From contig CP070791.1 in assembly GCA_020346825.1 (NCBI GenBank), positions 961,590 through 967,288 of the forward strand: 5,699 nucleotides of DNA. The letters run 5' to 3'. The position numbers were made by a program, and so were the translations under genes. The notes under the pieces were generated by a model that saw nothing but the letters and a program-made list of their open reading frames with translations, did not search any database and was not told where the DNA came from. Positions 1 to 5,556 of the stretch are shown piece after piece. Numbering within the stretch: position 1 is the stretch's first letter; each line of letters begins with the position of its first letter. The stretch comes from Candidatus Bathyarchaeota archaeon (GTDB lineage Archaea > Thermoproteota > Bathyarchaeia > Bathyarchaeales > Bathyarchaeaceae).

Positions 1-1
1 T

Positions 2-292
2 AGACCAGCCTCCAGAGTCGATTAAAAGGCTGTAGAAGTGATGAAGGAGATCGGAATTGACATAAGCAAGCAGAGACCCAAACCGCTGACCTTAAAGATG
101 GTGGAAGAAGCTGGTGTAGTGATAACTATGGGTTGTGGAGCTAATGTCTGTCCCATAGTTCCGAAACAGATAGAAGAATGGAGAATAGAGGATCCAGCGG
201 GAAAATCCATTACAAAATTCAGAGAGGTGAGAAACGAAATCAGGAAGAAAGTTGAAAAGCTGGTCAAGATCCTGAAGAAGAAAGATGTGTGA
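2..292 (+). pseudogene. arsC: Arsenate reductase / LMW phosphatase family (ArsC-like), 3' part, interrupted by in-frame TAA
   Basis: The downstream part, open from GTG 38 (84 codons), reads as the C-terminal two thirds of a thioredoxin-type ArsC: EIGIDIS, a hydrophobic strand, MGCG and VCP cysteines (Cys33 and Cys38 counting from GTG 38), and the EDPAGK loop that carries the general-acid Asp of LMW phosphatases. A basic C-terminal helix with VRNEIRKKV follows. Family members reduce arsenate to arsenite, or dephosphorylate phosphotyrosine, in the cytoplasm. The same frame upstream of the stop (2-22) encodes RPASRVD, which fits the family segment just before this helix, so TAA at 23-25 appears to break a once continuous gene. 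The catalytic P-loop (C-x5-R) would lie left of the window. A product restarted at GTG 38 or ATG 41 would lack it and should be inactive. A sequencing or assembly error is possible. Family assignment is firm; pseudogene status is probable. Confidence 0.65.
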
Positions 293-373
293 CTTTCTTC
301 CAGTGTAGATATTGAAACTCAAACAGGAAACATCTGCAATGAATCTAAACTGTGGCTGCGTGTTTAGAGGTAA

Positions 374-787
374 TCATTTTTGAGTGCTGAGTTTCATCCA
401 TTTAGCTGCCTCTCGCAAAATCGGATTTGGGCTTACATCGATTACCGGAATGTCTAAGGTGCCCACTTTGATGGTTGGTTTGTATTCCGGCATCAGGGCA
501 AATACTACGTCTGTCCAATAAATGCGCCCCTCCAAGAATTCTTTCATCAGACTGTCTGTTGAAGGCGGCAGAAGTGAATATGAAAATGTTGCGCCTTCAG
601 CCCATTTTAGGACGAGTGGTTGCCCAACTCTAATGATAGTGGCTATGGTTCTTGCCAGAGCTTCCATCGAAGGATATTGTGTACATTCTAAAATAACAAG
701 TTGTTCAGGCGGACTACAAACAATCTCAACCATAACGAAGTCACTAAAATAAGAATTTTCAATCGATCTGGTTAAAACCTTTTCCAC
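374..787 (-). CDS. Conserved-looking hypothetical protein, 137 aa
   Basis: I do not recognise this protein. It starts at GTG 787 and ends at TGA 374-376. It is a soluble mixed alpha/beta protein with no membrane segment, signal peptide or cysteine motif; its two cysteines (near residues 24 and 35) lie in VEIVCSPP and VILECTQYP. The middle is helical (MEALARTIATIIRVG), followed by a hydrophobic strand, an LPPSTDSLMKEFLEG stretch and a C-terminal PVIDVSPNPILREAAKWM segment. It lies 33 bp downstream of the HTH regulator on the same strand with no obvious promoter between, so co-transcription is likely and a partner or effector role is possible. An in-frame ATG at 733 (MVEIVCSPP) is a good alternative start: GTGA sits about 7 nt before it, whereas GTG 787 has no Shine-Dalgarno. 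The ordered, protein-like sequence supports a real gene; function is unknown. Confidence 0.7.
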   Translation of the reverse strand: MEKVLTRSIENSYFSDFVMVEIVCSPPEQLVILECTQYPSMEALARTIATIIRVGQPLVLKWAEGATFSYSLLPPSTDSLMKEFLEGRIYWTDVVFALMPEYKPTIKVGTLDIPVIDVSPNPILREAAKWMKLSTQK

Positions 788-820
788 TACAAATTACAAA
801 AAAACATCTGCGGCCTATCC

Positions 821-1240
821 TCATTTTTTGACGTCTACTGTAGACGATTGAGGATTTGAATGGCAAACAAAGCACTGGTGAACCTCAATTGCTGGATCCG
901 AGAGTCTACACAACTCGCACATCAACCCTTTTTTTCTGATGATTTCACAAACTACACAAAATCTTGCCACAAGCTCATATTTGGACATATGCCCATCAGC
1001 AAGTGAGACCACGATCTCCCGCATTGTGGACTGGACTTCTTCCACATCTTCAATTCTGAGGACCGTACCTCTAACGTTGTGTTTGTACTTACTCACAGCC
1101 GTTTGGGTGACGCCCAACAAACTCGCCACGTCCTTTTGCTTCAGACCATATGTTTGTGTCAATTCTCTTGCTATGGCGGATCGGATGGCTGGAACCAATG
1201 ATCTTACCGCGACTTCGCAGGGGAGTAACAATTCTTTCAC
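821..1240 (-). CDS. COG2522-like HTH transcriptional regulator with three C-x2-C motifs
   Basis: This is a 139-residue predicted DNA-binding regulator. The N-terminus (LLLPCEVAVRSLVPAIRSAIA) is the typical opening of the archaeal COG2522 family. The Cro/XRE-like helix-turn-helix follows at about residues 31-53 (YGLKQKDVASLLGVTQTAVSKY). A helical linker leads to a C-terminal domain with three C-x2-C pairs: C95/C98, C108/C111 and C123/C126. These could bind zinc or an Fe-S cluster and make it a metal or redox sensor; that is inference. The frame stays open to an ATG at 1288, but this lies upstream of the TATA box and inside the operator-like repeats. GTG 1240 falls 3-5 nt after the expected transcription start and matches where the family begins, so I chose it. 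The hypothetical gene at 374-787 follows 33 bp downstream. Autoregulation through the 1275-1309 dyads is plausible. Confidence 0.88.
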   Translation of the reverse strand: MKELLLPCEVAVRSLVPAIRSAIARELTQTYGLKQKDVASLLGVTQTAVSKYKHNVRGTVLRIEDVEEVQSTMREIVVSLADGHMSKYELVARFCVVCEIIRKKGLMCELCRLSDPAIEVHQCFVCHSNPQSSTVDVKK

Positions 1241-1265
1241 CGAACATAGTATTGCTAAGGAAAGG

Positions 1266-1273
1266 TATATAAG
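1266..1273 (-). promoter_or_regulatory. TATA box of the HTH regulator gene
   Basis: On the minus strand this reads CTTATATA, a near-consensus archaeal TATA box. Transcription normally starts about 25 nt downstream, here around 1243-1245, so GTG 1240 would have a leader of only a few bases. That fits the absence of a Shine-Dalgarno sequence and makes the mRNA effectively leaderless. The BRE position immediately upstream falls in the proximal operator-like dyad. Confidence 0.7.
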
Positions 1274-1274
1274 C

Positions 1275-1309
1275 ATGACGTATGTCATGTTTCATATGAC
1301 CTACGTCAT
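1275..1309. promoter_or_regulatory. Operator-like array: two ATGAC-N4-GTCAT dyads 21 bp apart
   Basis: Two copies of ATGAC-N4-GTCAT lie at 1275-1288 (spacer gtat) and 1296-1309 (spacer ctac). Their start-to-start distance of 21 bp is about two helical turns, which puts both on one face of the DNA. The array is itself symmetric about position 1292: ACGTA-n-GTCAT-n-T on the left (from 1278) is matched by its complement ending at 1306. The proximal copy abuts the TATA box and covers the BRE position of the leftward regulator gene. A dimeric or tetrameric factor bound there would probably block TFB/TBP, or act from the distal site. The adjacent HTH protein is the obvious candidate, but the divergent winged-helix protein is also possible. 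Confidence 0.65.
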
Positions 1310-1429
1310 GTATGGGGCTTGGGGAGATGTTCTCGCCACTTTTCTTTTCTCCTTTCTCTTTTGCAACTAAACCAGAAACGATGATCCATCCTGCCCTCTT
1401 TGTGGCGTACGCCATTAGGGGTCTCGATA

Positions 1430-2446
1430 ATGGTTCTTGAAATAGACTCCCGCCAATGGTTATCCAAGATAGTAAATCACGGCGAAGAATTGGTTGAGGT
1501 TATCAAACAAGCAGATGGCGTTTGCCATTACTGTGCACCCGCTTCTCCTCTGGTTTGCGTTGAAAGATGTGAGATATGGAACACAAAAAACGATTTTTTT
1601 CAAATGAATGGAAGGTTAAGCAAAGAGGAATATTTGACTGATTTGCTAAATGCAGCGAAAAACGATCGCCGACAGGAAGTTGTCGAAGCTCTTTCTAAAC
1701 GCCCTCGCGACATAAAGGGATTGCAGGAATGGTTGAAGAATAAAGGCTACTATCACAGTCAACATACAATTGCTAGTGAATACGTTGAACCGTTGGTAGA
1801 CGCAGGCCTTGTCAAAAGAGAGGGCGGTAAGCATAGATTAACATTGTATGGTCAGAGATTTCGCCATGTTTTGAGAAGTTTCAATTTTGAGAACCCGCTA
1901 CCACCTCATTCTCATTGTCACGAAGAAAAAGTGCTTGAAAAGTTGAAGGAGGGCCCGAAAACCTTTGCATATCTTGCGGGGGCACTATCTCAAAAGAGTC
2001 TCTCGAGGTCTCTCAAAAGGCTTGCAGAAAACGATCTGGTAACAAAAAGTAAAACTGCGGCCCATGTTTTTTATCACAGAACCAAGAAGGTGCCTAAAAA
2101 GCCCTTTTCGCCAACTGAGAGAAAAATCTATGAAAACATCTCAGAGGCCGGCATCTCTGCCCGTGAGCTTTCTAACAAAGTTGGCATAAATCTCCGAAGA
2201 ACATACAAGTATCTGCGAAGACTTAGGAGGAGGCGCCTCGCCTTCACTCGAAAAAAGCCGAGGACTTATGAGTTGACACCTTCCGGAATGGAACTTGCCG
2301 GCTTCTTAGAAGAAACCAAAAACCTTGTATTAGACGCGTCAAGAGCCTCTGCTTTTCTACTGGAACGCTCAAGAAAGACTAAACAAAACACTGGGCCTTC
2401 GGCTGCGGAGTTCTCCCCAAAACCGCTTCGACAACCCACCTCTTAG
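1430..2446 (+). CDS. Triple winged-helix DNA-binding protein with N-terminal Cys cluster
   Basis: This 338-residue soluble protein is a probable archaeal transcriptional regulator. An N-terminal helix is followed by four cysteines (C32, C35, C43, C47; C-x2-C-x7-C-x3-C), which look metal-binding. Three winged-helix units follow: about 72-144 (ending RLTLYGQRF), about 165-218 (KTFAYLAGALSQKSLSRSLKRL, then a wing) and about 228-293 (GISARELSNKVGINLRRTYKYL, then YELTPSGMELAGFL). The third is the most canonical and has a very basic recognition region (RRLRRRR, 263-269). HSHCH at 160-164, before the second unit, could be a second metal site. The last 20-odd residues look disordered. The frame is open from TTG 1400, but ATG 1430 is preferred because AGGGG ends 8 nt before it. 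No clear TATA box precedes it. It is divergent from the COG2522-like regulator and shares its control region. The DNA-binding role is confident; targets and ligand are unknown. Confidence 0.85.
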   Translation: MVLEIDSRQWLSKIVNHGEELVEVIKQADGVCHYCAPASPLVCVERCEIWNTKNDFFQMNGRLSKEEYLTDLLNAAKNDRRQEVVEALSKRPRDIKGLQEWLKNKGYYHSQHTIASEYVEPLVDAGLVKREGGKHRLTLYGQRFRHVLRSFNFENPLPPHSHCHEEKVLEKLKEGPKTFAYLAGALSQKSLSRSLKRLAENDLVTKSKTAAHVFYHRTKKVPKKPFSPTERKIYENISEAGISARELSNKVGINLRRTYKYLRRLRRRRLAFTRKKPRTYELTPSGMELAGFLEETKNLVLDASRASAFLLERSRKTKQNTGPSAAEFSPKPLRQPTS

Positions 2447-2547
2447 AATTTCGAAGAATCAGTATTTCCACATTTTCTTCAGCCTTCTTTCTTGGCATGC
2501 ATAGATGCACGCTAGGGTGTGGAAGAGAATTCACAACGTCTCAAGGC

Positions 2548-2664
2548 TTATTCCACCAAGGTCATATCTTGTCCGCAACAAACCAGAGTTCCAACACCAG
2601 CCTCTAACACCTGCACCTTGTTTCCACATATCTCACAAACATACACTTCATCTTTCTTAGTCAC
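2548..2664 (-). CDS. Desulforedoxin-like protein, 38 aa, rubredoxin-type Fe(Cys)4 site
   Basis: This very small gene encodes essentially one desulforedoxin domain: YVCEICG, then KVQVLEAGVGTLVCC, with Cys10, Cys13, Cys29 and Cys30. This is the C-x2-C...C-C pattern that binds a single rubredoxin-like iron in Desulfovibrio desulforedoxin (about 37 aa) and in the N-terminal domain of desulfoferrodoxin. No superoxide-reductase domain follows the TAA at 2548-2550, so it is free-standing. It may serve as a small cytoplasmic electron carrier or partner of a separate oxidoreductase; the partner is not visible here. The start is GTG 2664 because GAGGTGA (minus strand, 2676-2670) sits 5 nt upstream and the resulting length matches the family. 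An in-frame ATG at 2682 would add six residues. AAATTTAA (2717-2710, minus strand) is a possible weak TATA box. It lies between the winged-helix gene and glnA, opposite to both. Confidence 0.85.
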   Translation of the reverse strand: MTKKDEVYVCEICGNKVQVLEAGVGTLVCCGQDMTLVE

Positions 2665-2669
2665 GTCTT

Positions 2670-2676
2670 TCACCTC
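2670..2676 (-). promoter_or_regulatory. Strong Shine-Dalgarno of the desulforedoxin gene
   Basis: The minus strand reads GAGGTGA, a close match to the archaeal anti-Shine-Dalgarno complement, 5 nt before GTG 2664. It lies inside the alternative reading that starts at ATG 2682, so it decides in favour of the shorter 38-residue product. Confidence 0.65.
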
Positions 2677-2854
2677 TTGCATACACTGAATTGTAAGCTC
2701 TTACCCAACTTAAATTTGATGCTCCAAAGATTCTTTTTTCTTCAAAACCAAGCAAACCCGTGCGCGCGCATCGCAGGCACTTTTCAAAGGAATATAGGAT
2801 TCTAAGACAAGGAGAGCCACAGAAATCGAAAAAATGATGTTGAGTTGAAATCAA

Positions 2855-2878
2855 GAAAACATAAAAGGAGATAAATAG
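2855..2878 (+). promoter_or_regulatory. Candidate glnA promoter
   Basis: A purine-rich, AT-rich stretch holds two possible TATA elements: CATAAAAG at 2860-2867 preceded by AGAAAA as a BRE-like element, and ATAAATAG at 2871-2878 preceded by AAGGAG. Start sites near 2890 or 2897 would give a leader of about 10-20 nt before ATG 2909. Neither matches the consensus closely, so the exact element is uncertain. Confidence 0.35.
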
Positions 2879-2908
2879 CTCAAATCATAAGAAGACGTTG
2901 TGATTTTT

Positions 2909-4228
2909 ATGGAAAATGAGGACCTAATTGAGAAAGTTAAGCGTGAAAAAATTGAGTTCATAGACCTGATGTTTTCTGATTTATCTGGACGCTTGAAAAG
3001 TGTCACAATATCTCCTAGAGAGCTGGAAGATTGTCTTACCGATGGAAAGTGGTTTGACGGTTCTTCTATAGAAGGCTTCACGAGAATACATGAAAGTGAC
3101 ATGATGTTGATCCTTGACCAAACGACGTATATTCCTCTTCCGTGGCCCCGGAATGGAAAGAAAGTTGCGAGATTGATATGCGACGTTTATGACCCGGACA
3201 ACAAACCATTTACGGGCGACCCGCGGTATGCTCTCAAACGAGTGCAAGAAAAAGCAAAGGAGAACGGTTATTTCTATAATGTAGGGCCAGAAATCGAGTT
3301 TTTCCTGTTTAGATCAAAAGAAAACAGAACTTACCATGACACAGCTGGATACTTCGATTTTTCCCCTCGAGATATGGCCACGAATATACGGGCTGTCATG
3401 GTGTCGACCCTCGAAAAACTGGGTATAAACGTTGAAATGACTCATCACGAAGTCGCCCCCAGCCAACACGAGATTGACATAGAATACGGTGAAGCCCTCA
3501 ACACTGGAGATAAAGTCATGATTCTGAAACAAACCATTAAAACCGTTGCAAATAGTAATGAGTTACATGCGACTTTTATGCCGAAACCTATCTTCGGCAT
3601 CAACGGAAGCGGAATGCATACCCACCAGTCATTGTTTAACGAAAAGGGCAACAATCTCTTCTATGATAAAAAAGACAAGTACAAACTCTCCTCTCTGGCA
3701 CGCTATTTTATGGGCGGTCAACTTAAACACATTAGAGAAATGGCAGCCATATTGTGCCCCACTGTGAACAGCTACAAACGCCTCGTGCGAGGATACGAAG
3801 CGCCCATCTACATTTGTTGGGGTCAAAGAAACCGATCCGCTTTGATTAGAGTTCCAAGATACCGCGAAGGTAGAGACACGGCAACTCGCCTTGAATTAAG
3901 ATGTCCTGATCCAAGCTGCAATCCATACCTAGCTTTTGCTGTTATGCTCGCTGCTGGTCTTAAAGGAATCGAAGAAAAAATTGAGCCTCCTGACCCTGTG
4001 GAAGAAGATGTGTATGGGTTTGACGACAGAAAACTAGCAAAGTTCTACATCAAAACTCTTCCGGAGAATTTGGGGGAGGCAGTATGGGAATTCAGAAGGA
4101 GTAAAATGATGAAAGAAGCCCTAGGAGAACACGTGTTTAACAAATATCTTGGAATCAAAACGACAGAGTGGAACGAATTCCAAAAAAGTGTTACAGACTG
4201 GGAACTTGAAAGATATAGAGACGTGTGA
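2909..4228 (+). CDS. glnA: Glutamine synthetase, type I (GSI-alpha-like)
   Basis: It makes glutamine from glutamate, ammonia and ATP in the cytoplasm, normally as a dodecamer, and is the entry point of ammonia assimilation. At 439 residues it is full length for GSI. The N-terminal beta-grasp domain ends with WFDGSSIEGF (48-57). The catalytic domain shows metal and substrate residues: GPEIEFFLF (E128, E130), HHEVAPSQHEIDIEY (E181, E188), NGSGMHTHQS (H237), NSYKRLVRGYEAP (R294, E297), NRSALIRVP (R309, R314) and RLELRCPDPSCNPY (E328, R330). Arg59 in the TRIHESDM segment matches the arginine used for glutamine feedback inhibition in Bacillus GSI-alpha. I see no Tyr adenylylation loop of the GSI-beta type. 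ATG 2909 is chosen; GTGAT at 2900-2904 can serve as its Shine-Dalgarno, while GTG 2900 would add three residues. It stands alone, with no PII gene or transporter adjacent. Confidence 0.97.
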   Translation: MENEDLIEKVKREKIEFIDLMFSDLSGRLKSVTISPRELEDCLTDGKWFDGSSIEGFTRIHESDMMLILDQTTYIPLPWPRNGKKVARLICDVYDPDNKPFTGDPRYALKRVQEKAKENGYFYNVGPEIEFFLFRSKENRTYHDTAGYFDFSPRDMATNIRAVMVSTLEKLGINVEMTHHEVAPSQHEIDIEYGEALNTGDKVMILKQTIKTVANSNELHATFMPKPIFGINGSGMHTHQSLFNEKGNNLFYDKKDKYKLSSLARYFMGGQLKHIREMAAILCPTVNSYKRLVRGYEAPIYICWGQRNRSALIRVPRYREGRDTATRLELRCPDPSCNPYLAFAVMLAAGLKGIEEKIEPPDPVEEDVYGFDDRKLAKFYIKTLPENLGEAVWEFRRSKMMKEALGEHVFNKYLGIKTTEWNEFQKSVTDWELERYRDV

Positions 4229-4233
4229 AAACA

Positions 4234-4264
4234 AGCGGGAACTCAAGAGAAGATCCCTGCCGCT
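4234..4264 (+). terminator. Weak hairpin just after glnA
   Basis: AGCGG at 4234-4238 can pair with CCGCT at 4260-4264 across a 21-nt loop, a few bases after the glnA stop. GGGA/TCCC can pair alternatively inside. No U-run follows directly; only a short T run occurs near 4311-4316. It could aid 3'-end formation, but the evidence is thin. Confidence 0.2.
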
Positions 4265-4328
4265 GAGATGGATTGGAAAACAACAAAAGGTAGCGGTCGT
4301 CCTGCACAATTTTTGAGGGAACTATTGC

Positions 4329-5414
4329 CTAGCCCGACTTTCGCTTTGTACTATAGGGACAAACTTTTATACAAACGCTACAATCAATCCCTGTTTCACA
4401 CCAAAACCTAAAACACTTTTCTCCATTCACTGGCCATTTCAGTACTCCTGAGTTGTTGGATGTAGTTATTGCCTCGGCGGTCTTGTCCTCCCTAATGGCC
4501 TGAACAGGGCAGCTTTCTAAACACTTCTTACATTTTTCGCAATACTCTTGCACTCCAAAACTGCTGGGCTTATCCTCCTTCAGGGGGAGGTTGGTAATAA
4601 CTTTGCATAGTCTCACTCTTGACCCAAAATCAGGGGTTATCAACAACCCGTTTCTTCCCAGTTCACCTAGTCCTGCATCTATGGCAAGTGGAATGCTTAA
4701 AGCGGTATCGTTGCCGCAGGGAAGTGCTTCATAACCAATATTCCGAATAAACTGGGCTAAAAGACTGGAGACGAAAGCCATTTTGGAGTATCCCAGCCCG
4801 GTTGCAGCAGATGCTCCAATATCGGACATAGCAAACGTGTCATATTCCATTTCTATGGCCATCACAACAGCGAATTCATATCGTTGGGGAAGTCTTATCG
4901 GACGATTTTGCTCAGTCGATCTGTTGTAGGAGTAGGAATAAACCCAAAATTCGTTCAACCTAGCTATTCCAACTAAGTCTGCTCCATAAAATTTACCTGC
5001 ACTTTTTATTTTCTCAGAGACAGTAGCGGGTTTGCGGATTTTCTTTCGGGACTTCATTTCTGAGTCAAGGTTCTCTTTAGAAACTTCAAGACTTTTCCAT
5101 GAATAAAGTCCTTTGTTCCCATGCATGAACCCAGCAAAAGTTCCTAGCGTGTTTGCTACATACCAAGACGAATCTCTAAGGGCGTAATCTTCAATCACGT
5201 TTTCCTTTCTGATTCGCTCTTCACGAGTTTTCTGATACTTGCTTTTCAACCTCTGAAATGAAGGATCCCAGGAAGTCCTACTCAAAACTGTATGCTTCTG
5301 ATTGAAACGTTTGAGTGGCCCAACCACCGCATATTTCGGCTTTTCAACAATCTTTGCTTTCAATAGTTTTCCCAGTTTCGAAAGAAAGAGTACGAGACTG
5401 AAATATTTTACCAC
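4329..5414 (-). CDS. Reductive-dehalogenase-like corrinoid/[4Fe-4S] protein, cytoplasmic type
   Basis: The protein belongs to the RdhA-like branch of cobalamin-dependent reductases rather than QueG: it has AGLGELGRNGLLITP and RVRLCKVITNLPL instead of QueG's AGLGWIGK. Numbered from GTG 5414 (361 aa), the N-terminal YAVVGPLKRF segment opens the family region. Tyr209 in GYSKMA, Asn235 in CGNDTALSIPLA and Arg268 in RVRL have the same spacing (+26, +59) as catalytic Y246, N272 and R305 of Sulfurospirillum PceA. Two ferredoxin-type cluster motifs follow: C292-x2-C295-x2-C298-x3-C302-P and C334-x10-C345-x2-C348-x3-C352-P. No twin-arginine signal and no rdhB anchor gene are seen, so it is probably cytoplasmic. 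It ends 9 residues after the last cysteine, which may be short for the family. The start is unsure: TTG 5564 overlaps alaX by 8 bp, and TTG 5363 is possible. Substrate unknown; halogenated compounds are only inferred. Confidence 0.85.
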   Translation of the reverse strand: MVKYFSLVLFLSKLGKLLKAKIVEKPKYAVVGPLKRFNQKHTVLSRTSWDPSFQRLKSKYQKTREERIRKENVIEDYALRDSSWYVANTLGTFAGFMHGNKGLYSWKSLEVSKENLDSEMKSRKKIRKPATVSEKIKSAGKFYGADLVGIARLNEFWVYSYSYNRSTEQNRPIRLPQRYEFAVVMAIEMEYDTFAMSDIGASAATGLGYSKMAFVSSLLAQFIRNIGYEALPCGNDTALSIPLAIDAGLGELGRNGLLITPDFGSRVRLCKVITNLPLKEDKPSSFGVQEYCEKCKKCLESCPVQAIREDKTAEAITTSNNSGVLKWPVNGEKCFRFWCETGIDCSVCIKVCPYSTKRKSG

Positions 5415-5556
5415 TCTTCCCCTGCAGGCATGATCGCGCGAATTCTTCCAATTCCTTTCGCAAATGACGTTCGGAGGTGTCGGGCCAGAAAAGATTGAAA
5501 TCGCACCAAATGAAGGTGCTCCCTGCGGTTTTTCCTTCAGTATCCGCTCCCAGCGC

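Noticed and set aside
1089..1415. Open frames antisense to or overlapping the HTH regulator and its promoter region
   Set aside because: They overlap a well-supported gene and the dyad/TATA region, and their translations show no domain or ordered composition.
2498..2509. TGCAT-AG-ATGCA inverted repeat after the winged-helix gene
   Set aside because: The 5-bp arms do not extend and no T-run follows, so neither a terminator nor an operator is supported.
2761..2770. TGCGCGCGCA, a perfect 10-bp palindrome with alternating pyrimidine/purine
   Set aside because: A single short site with no partner repeat or clear promoter context; too little to call an operator or structural element.
2657..2854. 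65-codon minus-strand frame with C-x3-C and C-x2-C, ending 8 bp inside the desulforedoxin gene
   Set aside because: It needs a TTG start, has no Shine-Dalgarno or recognisable family, and covers the region where the desulforedoxin promoter and leader are expected. The opposite strand also reads open here, so the cysteines may be chance.
2680..2860. Possible tRNA or small RNA between the desulforedoxin gene and glnA
   Set aside because: I looked for a T-arm GGTTCGA-type motif and a cloverleaf on both strands and found none; only short unstable pairings are present.
2981..3826. Several short open frames opposite or inside glnA
   Set aside because: They are shadows of the strongly conserved glutamine synthetase frame.
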